64,000 nucleotides of DNA from DZBG01 sp049241565 (GTDB lineage: Bacteria; Bdellovibrionota; Bacteriovoracia; Bacteriovoracales; Bacteriovoracaceae), in contig JBMLQL010000054.1 of assembly GCA_049241565.1 (NCBI GenBank), positions 45,952 to 109,951 of the forward strand. Direction: 5' to 3'. The notes under the pieces are model-generated. The model made no database searches. It worked only from the letters and a program-made list of their open reading frames with translations, and was not told the origin of the DNA. Positions 29,982-38,704 of this stretch are shown piece by piece. The position numbers and the translations under genes are program-made. Position 1 is the first letter of the stretch, and each line of letters starts with the position of its first letter.

Positions 29982-31937
29982 TTACTTCTTAAGATAAGTA
30001 TAGCTGCGAAGACAATTCTCATAGAAGTCTGTGATATCCACACCATCACGAGGACGAATTTTTCCACGCTTTACCTGCTGATCAATCACCGATTTCACGG
30101 TTTGTGCCATGGTCTCAGGATTATACTGAAGAGTTGAGAGAACGTGCGATGCACGGTTACCGTAGATGACTTCTTCAATATAAAAATCAGTTGGATCATC
30201 ATCATCACAGAAAACGTGAACTTCATTCAGTCGACCAAAACAATTATGGTTATCACCCATAATATCTTGGTAGGCCCCAGTCATAAAAAGCCCTACATAA
30301 GAGTCTTCACCTTCATTAAGTTTATGCATAGGAACTGTATTCGTCGGGCCGTCTGCACTAAGGAAGCTATCAAGCTTTCCATCAGAGTCACAAGTAATGT
30401 CTACCAATGTACAAAGCTCAGTGGGTTTCTGATTCAGTTTATGAATCGGAAGAACGGGAAGAATCTGGCCAATGGCCCATGTATCTGGAGCTGATTGAAA
30501 CACAGAAAAATTACAAAGGTATTGAGGCGCCATTTGATTCTTCAATTGAAGAATCTCATCTGGAGCATAATCATCTTTAGAGGCATGATTCACGATCTGG
30601 CGACAAATTCTCCAGTAAAGTGTTTCAAGTTTTGCTCTCTCATCAAGACTCAAAATACCAAGTTTGAAAGCAGAAATACTTTCTTCTTTAAGTTTTGAAG
30701 CATCGTTATAAACATCTTGGTAGTTCTTCTCAGTCAATTCTTGAGAAAGATCACGCATATTGGTGACCAGAATATTTTCATTAATGCTCTTTTCTGTATT
30801 AAAGCTGTCGGCCCCAATTTCAATCGAGCCAAAAACATTCGTCACTACACATGAATGGTGGGCCGTGATTACACGTCCTGACTCAGACGTGATATTTGGA
30901 TGGGGTACATCTTCAATATCACAGATCTGCTTAAGCATATAAACGACATCGGCCACATAGTCTTTCATCGTGTAATTGATTGATGATGGAGAGTTTGATC
31001 TTGTTCCATCATAGTTCACACCAACACCACCACCAACATCAAAGTACTCAATACGAGCGCCTTCTTTGTAAAGCTTGGCATAAATACGCGCACCTTCAGT
31101 AATTGAATCTTTGATCGTTCTGATATCTGGAATCTGAGATCCGATATGAAAGTGGAGAAGTTTTAAGCATGACTCTTTGCCAATTTTTTTCAAATGGCGA
31201 ACGGCCTGAAGAATCTCAGTAATAGTGAGACCAAACTTGGCGTAGTCTCCACCTGATGAGGCCCATTTTCCAGATGATTTTGTGGCAATTTTAGCACGAA
31301 GACCAATCATCGGTTCAATACCCGTCTCTGCCGAAAGATTAAGAAGCTCTTCAAGCTCAGTGTATTTTTCAACCACAACGATCACTTTACGTCCCAGCTG
31401 AATTCCCAAGAGGGCGAGACGTAAAAAATCACGGTCTTTATAGCCGTTAATAATGGTAAGTGAGTTTTGATTCGTATTCATCGCGAGTGCGGCCATGAGT
31501 TCAGGTTTTGAACCGGCCTCTAGGCCATAATTATAAGAGGAACCTGCATCAACAACTTCATCAACTACTTCGCGCATTTGGTTGACCTTGATAGGGTACA
31601 CACCGAAATACTTTCCATTGAATTTGGCTTCTTCAATTGTTGATTGAAAAGTTTTATTGAGATTAATGACCTGCGAGCGAAGAATATCGTGGAAGCGAAT
31701 AACAGCAGGGAAAGGGATGTTTTTAGCTTTCATCTCCTCAACAACTTCCATGATGTTGATGGCGGGGCCATTTTCTTTTTGAGTAGGACGAACACAAAGG
31801 TCTCCCTTTTCCGTTACTCCAAAATAACCTTCACCCCAGCGGCTGATTTGATAAATCTCATCAGCGTCTTGAATGGTCCATTCTTTGATGGCATCTAAAT
31901 TGTGAAAGCGTGTGCTTTGAGGCTGTGTTGTTTTCAA
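29982..31937 (-). CDS. speA: biosynthetic arginine decarboxylase SpeA
   Basis: A PLP-dependent enzyme of 651 residues converting arginine to agmatine for polyamine synthesis; length is standard. It has the PLP lysine in YFGVYPIKVNQM (Lys117), the Gly-rich phosphate site FDVGGGVGVNYDGT, HFHIGSQIPDI, and the C-terminal VDITCDSDGK (active-site Cys/Asp) and MTGAYQDIMGDNHNCFG segments. The start codon is TTG 31937, with a very strong GGGGGAG site six bases upstream and no better alternative. The leader contains a terminator-like hairpin and an element complementary to that ribosome site. Confidence 0.96.
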   Translation of the reverse strand: MKTTQPQSTRFHNLDAIKEWTIQDADEIYQISRWGEGYFGVTEKGDLCVRPTQKENGPAINIMEVVEEMKAKNIPFPAVIRFHDILRSQVINLNKTFQSTIEEAKFNGKYFGVYPIKVNQMREVVDEVVDAGSSYNYGLEAGSKPELMAALAMNTNQNSLTIINGYKDRDFLRLALLGIQLGRKVIVVVEKYTELEELLNLSAETGIEPMIGLRAKIATKSSGKWASSGGDYAKFGLTITEILQAVRHLKKIGKESCLKLLHFHIGSQIPDIRTIKDSITEGARIYAKLYKEGARIEYFDVGGGVGVNYDGTRSNSPSSINYTMKDYVADVVYMLKQICDIEDVPHPNITSESGRVITAHHSCVVTNVFGSIEIGADSFNTEKSINENILVTNMRDLSQELTEKNYQDVYNDASKLKEESISAFKLGILSLDERAKLETLYWRICRQIVNHASKDDYAPDEILQLKNQMAPQYLCNFSVFQSAPDTWAIGQILPVLPIHKLNQKPTELCTLVDITCDSDGKLDSFLSADGPTNTVPMHKLNEGEDSYVGLFMTGAYQDIMGDNHNCFGRLNEVHVFCDDDDPTDFYIEEVIYGNRASHVLSTLQYNPETMAQTVKSVIDQQVKRGKIRPRDGVDITDFYENCLRSYTYLKK

Positions 31938-31939
31938 CC

Positions 31940-32073
31940 CTTGCTCCCCCTTAAAAAAATCCGATTTTACGATCGGACAGGTTTATCATAGACCAGGCAT
32001 TTTTTCAGTTAATATATGAAAAAATTTCTGACTTAAGAACCTTTTTCTAGGGGGGAGCAAGTTTCTTGCTCCC
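31940..32073 (-). promoter_or_regulatory. speA leader with alternative pairing to the ribosome-binding site
   Basis: On the minus strand three segments line up. A is GGGAGCAAG (32073-32065). B is CTTGCTCCCCC (32061-32051). D is GGGGGAGCAAG (31950-31940), which contains the speA Shine-Dalgarno sequence. B can form a 9-bp hairpin with A (AAA loop) or an 11-bp duplex with D, so the pairings exclude each other. A TTAACT/TATGAT promoter-like pair (about 32010-31988) would start transcription after B and bypass the switch. The structure is seen directly; regulation is inferred. Confidence 0.4.
31953..31977 (-). terminator. rho-independent terminator just upstream of speA
   Basis: Minus strand TCCGAT-CGTAAA-ATCGGA forms a 6-bp stem followed by seven U (31959-31953), immediately before the speA ribosome site. 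It most simply ends the upstream lipoprotein transcript. If speA is transcribed through it, it is an attenuator. Confidence 0.7.
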
Positions 32074-32078
32074 GCTAG

Positions 32079-32222
32079 TTATTTATTGGCCATTCCATTC
32101 TCGGCATACTGGTTACCATTTGTCGTTGCTGGTGTGCTCTCGACGAATGACTTTCTCTGTCCCTGAGAAGCACAACTCGTAAGTAATAATCCGAAAAGTA
32201 CTAAGATTACTGTCGTTTTCAT
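32079..32222 (-). CDS. small lipoprotein
   Basis: A 47-residue product from ATG 32222, preceded by GGAGGTTAACC. A lipoprotein signal MKTTVILVLFGLLLTSC precedes Cys17 (LTSC lipobox). The mature peptide is only about 30 residues, hydrophilic and Gln/Asn/Thr-rich (ASQGQRKSFVESTPATTNGN). A longer in-frame start (32270) would put the ribosome site inside the gene and is rejected. Such entericidin-sized lipoproteins are often stress-induced; here a weak sigma-54-like element lies at the same 38-base offset as in the 5-12 kb cluster. No family identified. Confidence 0.68.
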   Translation of the reverse strand: MKTTVILVLFGLLLTSCASQGQRKSFVESTPATTNGNQYAENGMANK

Positions 32223-32258
32223 GGTTAACCTCCGTGTGAACCACCCTAACTTAGGTGT

Positions 32259-32275
32259 TACAAGTCTCATGCCAA
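32259..32275 (-). promoter_or_regulatory. weak sigma-54-like element before the small lipoprotein gene
   Basis: The minus strand reads TTGGCAT-GAGAC-TTGTA. The -24 box differs from TTGGCAC by one base and the spacing is right, but the -12 GC is GT. It lies 38 bases before the ATG, as for the stronger candidates. Taken alone it would be weak evidence. Confidence 0.35.
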
Positions 32276-32371
32276 CTCAGAACGCTCAGAGTGAGGAAAA
32301 TACTTGAGTAGAAGGTCAATCTGTCCCTTAGTTGAGGCCATTTTGGGTTAATACATGGAGTCAGAATGAGG

Positions 32372-32803
32372 CTAGGGAGTCTTTGGGAAGAGAATATCGT
32401 AATAAAATCGCTGTTCTTCGATGGTGAGCTTCAACTCTTCATCATTTGTTCGACGGATTCGAGCATCATGGACAATTTTATCATGGAGACGAACTTTGCG
32501 AGTGAGGGAGCGACCGACCTGCTGAAACCAAGTGGGAAATTTGCTCATAATCTCATGCTGAGGCAGCTGAATAAGAGTGGTCTTCTCGGTAGCAATAATA
32601 TGTGCCCCGCGTGGCTTCCCGTCAAAAAAAGAAAGCTCACCGATGAATTCTCCTGGGTGAATCACCGCGAGGGCCTTCACTTGAGTTCCATTCACCACGC
32701 AGATGAGAAGCTTACCAGCATGGAGGAGATAGAGCTCCGAGGAAGGATCACCTTCACGACAGAGAACTTGATTTTCTTTGAGTTCGACTAAATAACTTTC
32801 CAT
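32372..32803 (-). CDS. cyclic-nucleotide-binding domain protein (no HTH)
   Basis: The 143-residue protein is almost entirely one cNMP-binding beta-roll: REGDPSSELYLLHAGKL then the phosphate-binding cassette PGEFIGELSFFDGKPRGAHIIA (about 50-71). In the cassette, Glu and Arg stand where CRP-type proteins contact the cyclic nucleotide. The C-terminal 45 residues are helical and charged with no helix-turn-helix, so it is not a transcription factor by itself. It probably acts by contacting a partner, perhaps the SGNH-like membrane protein whose stop codon is one base upstream. Confidence 0.85.
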   Translation of the reverse strand: MESYLVELKENQVLCREGDPSSELYLLHAGKLLICVVNGTQVKALAVIHPGEFIGELSFFDGKPRGAHIIATEKTTLIQLPQHEIMSKFPTWFQQVGRSLTRKVRLHDKIVHDARIRRTNDEELKLTIEEQRFYYDILFPKTP

Positions 32804-32804
32804 A

Positions 32805-33935
32805 CTATAGTTTTAAAATCCTCTTGATAAGAATACCAAGTTGTTCAGTGGCCCGTTGATAATAAAGATTTTGTGGGTAGAGATCATTAAAATAGGTCAC
32901 GTTTGAGGTCCAATCTTTTTCCATGAAGCTGGCAAAATCAAAGAGAAGAACTTGCTGCTCTCTGGCCACTTTTCTGATGATCCCATTATAAACTTCTGTG
33001 GCCCTCCAAGGAAGGCAGTCATAGGCCGCAGCTTGTTTAAGAGCATTGATGGCCTGATCACGAAGGCCCATTCTTTTTGAAACCTGGCCGTGAAGATAGT
33101 AAAGAGCGGCATTGCCTGGAAATTTATTGACGAGATCAGTAGAGCGAGAAAGAGCTGTTTTATAATCTTTTTTACGGATCAGATCGCGGACCCCTTCCAT
33201 CTCGGCTTCAATATCAAGATTAGTGCTGATCTCACAAACTTCCTTAGGAGCAATATCAAGATTCACTGGAGTCGTCGTGAGTATCAGAAGAGAGTTTCTG
33301 TCTCGACTTAGGTTGATCATATCAAGGAGCTCAAGCTCAAAGATTTTGAGTTTGAGTTCGAGTCGCGCCAGGTATTCCTCTTGTTTCCATTCTTTTTTCT
33401 CAGGCACAGTCAGGCCAAGTTTTTTGTACTGAATAGGGTGGTAAAGAAGACGTGAAAGTTCTGGATAAAGAATCAGCAGGGTTTGAAGACGATCATCTTG
33501 GAAGAGTTCAAAATTCTTTTTAATCCATTGGACTTCACTAGGAACAAAAAGTTCTTCGTTCCACTCTTCAGAGGCCCCTTGATAGAGTACAATTTGTGGC
33601 CATTTAGAGATACCTTTGAGTTGGTGAAGAGTGCGGTGAAGGGGAAGCCCTTCCTTGGCCAGAGATTGAATCTCGATGGGTTTAGAAAGATTCTCAGAGA
33701 TCTTGGCCGCCAGCTCAATTTGAAAACGGGCCATCTGCTCACCCATGCGGTCGCCAATCATGATAATTGGCGCAGAGATAGTCCAAGCCTCTGCATTTTC
33801 AAAGACATAGGGATAAGGGACGATCTGCTCTTTGTTTTTATTGTAGCGAAGAAAAAGGTAACCAGAGGCCCCAATAAGCAGCACTAAAACCAGCGCCAGT
33901 GTGGCAGTTAGTATTTTTTTCAACGTTTTCAGCAT
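32805..33935 (-). CDS. membrane-anchored SGNH-like/TPR protein, probably non-catalytic
   Basis: The 376-residue protein has one N-terminal transmembrane anchor (LTATLALVLVLLIGASGYLFL). The region APIIMIGDRMGEQMA looks like block I of SGNH/GDSL hydrolases, but the catalytic Ser is Arg (GDR). 'LYQGASEEWNEELF' resembles the Gly-x-Asn block. A C-terminal helical repeat, DYKTALSRSTDLVNKFPGNAALYYLHGQVSKRMGLRDQAINALKQAA (about 265-311), reads as a TPR pair. It ends FNDLYPQNLYYQRATEQL, where SGNH enzymes have D-x-x-H, here DLYPQN. I infer a scaffold or degenerate carbohydrate-modifying protein. First gene of a two-gene unit with the cNMP protein. Confidence 0.5.
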   Translation of the reverse strand: MLKTLKKILTATLALVLVLLIGASGYLFLRYNKNKEQIVPYPYVFENAEAWTISAPIIMIGDRMGEQMARFQIELAAKISENLSKPIEIQSLAKEGLPLHRTLHQLKGISKWPQIVLYQGASEEWNEELFVPSEVQWIKKNFELFQDDRLQTLLILYPELSRLLYHPIQYKKLGLTVPEKKEWKQEEYLARLELKLKIFELELLDMINLSRDRNSLLILTTTPVNLDIAPKEVCEISTNLDIEAEMEGVRDLIRKKDYKTALSRSTDLVNKFPGNAALYYLHGQVSKRMGLRDQAINALKQAAAYDCLPWRATEVYNGIIRKVAREQQVLLFDFASFMEKDWTSNVTYFNDLYPQNLYYQRATEQLGILIKRILKL

Positions 33936-34013
33936 TTTAAAGTCCCAGTCTTTTTAATAGTTTATTCTCCGCAGGAATTTTGGTAAACGGGTGGGCAAGG
34001 AGTAACCAGTCCT

Positions 34014-35219
34014 ATGTCTCATTTTGTACCAGAAGTTCTGGCACCGGCCGGAAGTTTAGATAAATTAAAAGTCGCTATCCTTTATGGGGCCGATGCTGTC
34101 TATGTGGGTGGCCAAAAATTCGGTCTGCGTACCGCTGCTGAGAACTTTACACTTGAAGAGCTTAAAGAAGGTGTGGAGTTTGCACATGAAAGAAATGCTA
34201 AAGTATATGTGGTTTTAAATAGCTTCCTTCACGACAAAGATTTGGATGAATTACCTGAGTTTGTTCGTTATCTGGAAAGTATAAAAATCGATGCTGTGAT
34301 TGTTTCTGATCTTGGTGTCGTGAAAACGGTTTCAACACATACAAAAATTCCTATCCATATTTCAACTCAGGCCTCAGTGCTCAATATAGAGTCAGCGAAG
34401 CTTTGGAAAAAGATGGGGGCGACTCGTGTCATCGTAGGGCGTGAGCTCTCGGTCAAAGAATCAGGCATGATCAAACGTGAAGCCGGTCTTGAAGTCGAGA
34501 TGTTTATCCATGGTTCAATGTGCATGGCCTACTCCGGAAATTGTGTTATTTCAAATTTTACTCAAGGGCGTGATTCAAATCGGGGGGGATGCGCCCACTC
34601 GTGTCGTTTTGAATACTCCATTGATTTTGGTCTTGAGACAGAAGAGAAGAAAAAAGCCTTTTTCATGAGTTCAAAAGATTTGGAAGGTCTCCGTGTCCTT
34701 CCAGAATTTATTAGTGAAGAAATCGATTCAATTAAAATTGAAGGACGGATGAAGTCCAATCTTTACGCTGGTACCATGTCTAAGGTTTATAAAGAGGCTT
34801 TGGAGTATTACCGTGAACACGGGAATTTCCTCTCGGATAAGCTCCAGTTCTGGGAAGAAGAATTAGGTAAAGTTTCTCACCGAGATTATACCAAGGCCTC
34901 TTTAGTAGAGAAAGCAGGCGCAGATTCTATTTATAATGAGCGTGAAAACTCAAACGACAACGAATGGAAGTCTATCGGTCATGTGGTTGAGGCCAGTCCT
35001 AAGTCTGGAATCATTATTGAAGTTAGAAATGCTTTTAATCAAGGCGACACTCTTGAAATCATTCCTTTTAAGGGAGATATTTTAAAAGTTACGGCCAATG
35101 AGATCATGTCAATGACCATGAACCCAATAACTAGAACAAAGCCATCAACTTTGGTCAAACTTCCTTACGTACTTGGGGCCGAGAGATTTAATCTTGTCCG
35201 TGCTCAAGGAGGAAAGTAG
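34014..35219 (+). CDS. trhP: U32 family tRNA hydroxylase (TrhP/YegQ type)
   Basis: A 401-residue protein with the U32 barrel LAPAGSLDKLKVAILYGADAVYVGG and IHISTQASVLN. The Cys cluster is in FIHGSMCMAYSGNC (Cys170, Cys177) and RGGCAHSCRFE (Cys193, Cys197), the expected iron-sulphur ligands. The C-terminal U32_C beta domain is intact. TrhP makes 5-hydroxyuridine at tRNA position 34 using prephenate; the short, single-unit architecture fits TrhP better than RlhA. The next gene begins directly after the stop and appears to be a degenerate paralogue. Confidence 0.85.
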   Translation: MSHFVPEVLAPAGSLDKLKVAILYGADAVYVGGQKFGLRTAAENFTLEELKEGVEFAHERNAKVYVVLNSFLHDKDLDELPEFVRYLESIKIDAVIVSDLGVVKTVSTHTKIPIHISTQASVLNIESAKLWKKMGATRVIVGRELSVKESGMIKREAGLEVEMFIHGSMCMAYSGNCVISNFTQGRDSNRGGCAHSCRFEYSIDFGLETEEKKKAFFMSSKDLEGLRVLPEFISEEIDSIKIEGRMKSNLYAGTMSKVYKEALEYYREHGNFLSDKLQFWEEELGKVSHRDYTKASLVEKAGADSIYNERENSNDNEWKSIGHVVEASPKSGIIIEVRNAFNQGDTLEIIPFKGDILKVTANEIMSMTMNPITRTKPSTLVKLPYVLGAERFNLVRAQGGK

Positions 35220-36368
35220 ATGAAACTGACTACTTACGCTCAGACATTGCATGATCTAGGTATTATTAAAGAAAACGGTTTAGATGAGGTTATCCTTGGG
35301 CACAAGGAATTTTCTCGATTGGGAAAACTTAGTGATCAAGAACTAAGCGAGCTTTCTGCCAGGGCCTTAGAATTAAATTTAAAAAGAATTTTTGAATGGG
35401 ATATTTTAATGACAGAGAAGGACTTTGCTCCATTGTCATTGAAGCTTTCCCAGTATTTATCTTTTTTCGATGAAATCCGTCTTCAAGATCCAGGGGCCTT
35501 AGAATTCGTTCTGACTCAAACTGATAAAAAAATTCAGTGGGTCACTGAGAACGGAAACCATAATCTTTTTGGACTCCAAAATTGGGAGAGCTATATTGGG
35601 GAGAGACTTACTCGTTTAGTGCTCTCAATTGAAATTCCTAAGACTTCACTGACTGACTATATTAAAGAACTCAAAACTCCTGTGGAGATTTTGGGCCTTG
35701 GACGTATTCTTCTTTTTTATACTCCAAGAAGCCTTCTTTCACCTTTAGTGAAAAACTCAGATGATCCCATCACAAAATCTATGCTTCAAAGTGAAACTTT
35801 TGAGGCCCTCGGAGAGAGTGAGGAATCTCCACATAAAGGTTTTCCATTGATCGAGAATCGACATGGAACTTTTATGTTTCATATTAAAGAGTTTTGTCTG
35901 TTGGACTATTTCACTGAACTCTCTCATTTAGGTTTGGCCTATTTTAGAGTGGATCTTAGATCGACAAGCCTTGCCGACTATCTTCCGATGATTAAAACTC
36001 CAGAAGAGTTTAAAAATAAATATCCTCAAGATTTGATGAAAGGCTTTTATCTCGTTAATAAAACGGATGTGCTTTTCCCTAAACTCAAAAACTCTCGCCT
36101 TGTCCGTAAAGATGAAGGGTATGTGGGAGAAATTTTAGATGTGGCCAAGGGAGAGTACGCGGTTATTCAACTTAAGGGTAAAGTAAAACTTAAGATTGGA
36201 GATACCTTAAAATTCATCCACCCTGAAGGGAAAGAGTACCTCGTTCCAGTAGTTTGGATGAAAAGTACGGATCTCAAAGAGATCGAAGTTGCCAGCGAAA
36301 ATCAACTTATCCTTATGAATACGATGAACGGCCTTTGGGTTCGAGGTCAGGCCTATTTAGTCAAATAA
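35220..36368 (+). CDS. cysteine-poor U32-like protein, probable partner of the preceding U32 enzyme
   Basis: A 382-residue protein. Its pattern follows U32 proteins: a barrel-like N-terminal half with SQYLSFFDEIRLQDPGALEFVL and RLTRLVLSIEIPKTSL in place of 'vLgRElsl.ei', GRILLFYTPRSLLSP in place of 'HGa.C.aySG.C', and a C-terminal beta-rich domain (GEILDVAKGEYAVIQLKGKVKLKIGDTLKFI) like U32_C. The iron-sulphur cysteines are absent; only one Cys (KEFCLLDYF) is visible. ATG follows the previous TAG with no gap, so co-translation is likely. Relatedness is inferred from pattern, with no alignment run. It may be a regulatory or substrate-binding subunit, as UbiU and UbiV work in a pair. Confidence 0.55.
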   Translation: MKLTTYAQTLHDLGIIKENGLDEVILGHKEFSRLGKLSDQELSELSARALELNLKRIFEWDILMTEKDFAPLSLKLSQYLSFFDEIRLQDPGALEFVLTQTDKKIQWVTENGNHNLFGLQNWESYIGERLTRLVLSIEIPKTSLTDYIKELKTPVEILGLGRILLFYTPRSLLSPLVKNSDDPITKSMLQSETFEALGESEESPHKGFPLIENRHGTFMFHIKEFCLLDYFTELSHLGLAYFRVDLRSTSLADYLPMIKTPEEFKNKYPQDLMKGFYLVNKTDVLFPKLKNSRLVRKDEGYVGEILDVAKGEYAVIQLKGKVKLKIGDTLKFIHPEGKEYLVPVVWMKSTDLKEIEVASENQLILMNTMNGLWVRGQAYLVK

Positions 36369-36465
36369 TCCTATACTTCTTACACAAATCACAAAAAATG
36401 ATCGAACTGTACGGGGAGTTCTGCTAAAAGTCTTTGTACTCTATCATACTTTTAAAGAGGTCATA

Positions 36466-37023
36466 ATGAAAACTATCCTAACGGTTGCTCTCGCCACTCT
36501 TTCTCTCTCAAGCTTTGCAGGAACTCTAGGTCACCCCGATCAGGATCCTGTTGTAAGCTATACTCGTCAACTATTTGATAATGGAGAGGAGCCCAAAGCA
36601 GGATTTCTTCTCAATAACACATTTGAATGTACAGTGATGTCAGCTGTTAAGGGTGATTTCAAAAAAGAAGATCAAGGGGAAGTAAAATTTAGAAGAGCTG
36701 GTAAGCTTTTTACATCTGATGATCTTTCTGATGAGCTCTTCTTCGCTCCTAATGTCGATGGTGATGAGCTTGTAGCGACATCAATGGTTGAAGATGAAAA
36801 TGGAGAAAGTTCACCTAATTACGCCGCTTTAAGAATGAACACAGATGAAAATGTTTTAGTTCTTGAAGCTTCTAAGCTTTTAAAAGTAGATGAGCTCTCA
36901 GAGGTAGAGAAAGAATCTGTTGAGACAAAGTTTTCTAAACCACTTGCAACAGTTGGTGAAGATGATTCTGAGGTGGAATTGGTAGTTGTAACAAGTTATG
37001 CGCTTTGTTCAATCGTAGAATAA
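36466..37023 (+). CDS. exported acidic protein, unknown function
   Basis: A 185-residue protein with a signal peptide (MKTILTVALATLSLSSFAG) and an acidic mature part. Two cysteines sit near each end (TFECTVMS and SYALCSIVE) and may pair, as expected in the periplasm. Strand-like segments (FECTVMSAVKGDF, EVELVVVTSYALCSIV) suggest a small beta sandwich. No family recognised. ATG has AAAGAGGTCATA upstream. It is monocistronic and convergent with the THUMP methyltransferase gene three bases away. Confidence 0.6.
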   Translation: MKTILTVALATLSLSSFAGTLGHPDQDPVVSYTRQLFDNGEEPKAGFLLNNTFECTVMSAVKGDFKKEDQGEVKFRRAGKLFTSDDLSDELFFAPNVDGDELVATSMVEDENGESSPNYAALRMNTDENVLVLEASKLLKVDELSEVEKESVETKFSKPLATVGEDDSEVELVVVTSYALCSIVE

Positions 37024-37026
37024 TTT

Positions 37027-38130
37027 TTAGATAAGGTAAAACTCAACATCAATCCCACTGTTTGAAAACGAAAGTTTCGCTTTGGGATTGATTTTGAGTT
37101 TCTCCGCATTTCTCTTCTGGGCACTCACAAGCACTCCAATTAAAGCATTCGGATATTTGTTTTGAAGATTTTTAATCAGAACCTGATAAGTCATTCCCAT
37201 GGTGAGTCTCTCATCGTAGGGAGGATTACAAAGAACAAGATCAACATCTGTGTGAACTTGTGGACTGGCCACATCTTCGACTTCCCAAACTTGTGGTGTT
37301 TCAAGAATTTTCCACGCCTCTGGAAGATCTTTAATAAGATCAGGATTCAAATCTCTTCCCGTCAGTTTTTTTATTCTTGATGTCTCTACACGCGGCCTTG
37401 CCGTTTGCTGAACTGTTTTATTTAAAGGGGAGTGCTCATAGGCGTATGTTCTTTTTGTCAGTCGATAAAACTCGCAAGCTTCCCAAAGAAGAGTGCCGCT
37501 CCCACACATCGGATCGGCGATGGTGAGAGATTCTTTTTCTACTAAAAAGGGCAGTGAGAAATAAAAAAGTCCCGCAGCAAAATTCTCTCTCATTGTGGCT
37601 TGATGTTTAACGAGAGGGCGATCTCTTTTATACAAGGCCTCTCCAGATAAATCGAGGCTGATAGTAAAAACATCATTTTGCCCACGAATATAGACTGATG
37701 GTTTTTCCCATCCTTCTTTTTCCCAGGTTTTTTTTAAAGGGAACTTTTTTTGATATTCTTGGTAGGCCTTCAGCATGGTCTCTTCTAAGCGACCGGTATG
37801 CATCAGACGACACTCATGAGTTGTGATTTTAAATTCTATGTCGGGATGTCCCGTAATCTCATACCAATTAAGTTTGAGAGCTTTTTGATAAACTGTCGGA
37901 AAGTCACGGCATTTAATTTCCTGCCAGCGTAGAAGAATGCGTGTTGGAATTTTAAGAATCTTATTTAAGTAACAGCCGAGGGCCAGTTCGGTTTGAATAA
38001 GAATACCACCCAACTCTTTTGAAAGAACCTGATAAGTCTTTTCAGGAAAGTGGATGGCCCATTTTTCCGCCAGCTCACTCAGGCTTAAGTCTTCAAAATA
38101 TGGAGGAACGATAAGGTAAAAGGTATTCAT
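37027..38130 (-). CDS. THUMP-domain class I RNA methyltransferase (RlmL N-terminal / Trm11-like)
   Basis: The 367-residue protein has an N-terminal ferredoxin-like/THUMP region (about 50-150, with RILLRWQEIKCRDFPTVYQKALKLNW). A Rossmann methyltransferase follows, with the SAM motif IADPMCGSGTLLWEACEF (about 203-220) and catalytic VLCNPPYDER (about 300), the N-P-P-Y motif of N2-guanine/N6-adenine RNA methyltransferases. E. coli RlmL has the same module fused to RlmK; here the RlmK half is missing. The target is probably 23S rRNA (G2445-like), but a tRNA is possible. Confidence 0.88.
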   Translation of the reverse strand: MNTFYLIVPPYFEDLSLSELAEKWAIHFPEKTYQVLSKELGGILIQTELALGCYLNKILKIPTRILLRWQEIKCRDFPTVYQKALKLNWYEITGHPDIEFKITTHECRLMHTGRLEETMLKAYQEYQKKFPLKKTWEKEGWEKPSVYIRGQNDVFTISLDLSGEALYKRDRPLVKHQATMRENFAAGLFYFSLPFLVEKESLTIADPMCGSGTLLWEACEFYRLTKRTYAYEHSPLNKTVQQTARPRVETSRIKKLTGRDLNPDLIKDLPEAWKILETPQVWEVEDVASPQVHTDVDLVLCNPPYDERLTMGMTYQVLIKNLQNKYPNALIGVLVSAQKRNAEKLKINPKAKLSFSNSGIDVEFYLI

Positions 38131-38158
38131 TATTCAATTCTATTGGTAAGCTTTTGGG

Positions 38159-38704
38159 ATGCAAGCATTTTTAAAAAAACATGGTACTGGTGTAGGCGAG
38201 AATAGAGTGAAAGCGTCGTGGACGCAAGTCTCTTTACGTGAAGTCATAATTACTTTTGAAGTTCAAAAGCGCCATTCTCGTACTTGGTATGGGGATTCAA
38301 AATTTGGCGATAATTATAAAGAAAATTGGGGCCTTTGGAATTTTGATGTCGTGGAGGCTTTTCTTCAAATGAGAAGTTCTGAGACTGAGTTAAATGCTCC
38401 TTATCTTGAAATTCAAGTCTCACCGTTAAACCAGCCTTTCGCTCTGATTATCACTGAACCTCGCAAAGTTTTTCATGCACCTGAAAACTTGGCGATGGAA
38501 ACATTTGTTGAATTAGATGAAAAAAATTGGAAAGCCGAATTTAAGGTGACTCTTCCTGAGGAAATCAAGGGGACTCATCTTTACGGTGGATTCTTTGCCT
38601 GTTTAGGAAATGGGCCAAGAGAGTTTTATGCTCTTGAACCAAACCTCGAAGCTGCTCCTGATTTTCATCGACCGGACTTATTTTTACATTTGGGGACTTT
38701 GTGA
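38159..38704 (+). CDS. DOMON/CBM9-like beta-sandwich protein, cytosolic
   Basis: A 181-residue protein without a signal peptide. The segment GLWNFDVVEAFLQMRSSETELNAPYLEIQVSPLNQPFALIIT follows the 'W..DvvEvfl.......yyEievsP.g' wording of CBM9/DOMON-like carbohydrate-binding domains, with strands before and after it. Family members bind sugars or haem, usually outside the cell, so a leaderless version is unusual. Its stop overlaps the GTG start of the methyltransferase gene (GTGA), implying coupled translation. Function unknown; the domain call is moderate. Confidence 0.5.
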   Translation: MQAFLKKHGTGVGENRVKASWTQVSLREVIITFEVQKRHSRTWYGDSKFGDNYKENWGLWNFDVVEAFLQMRSSETELNAPYLEIQVSPLNQPFALIITEPRKVFHAPENLAMETFVELDEKNWKAEFKVTLPEEIKGTHLYGGFFACLGNGPREFYALEPNLEAAPDFHRPDLFLHLGTL

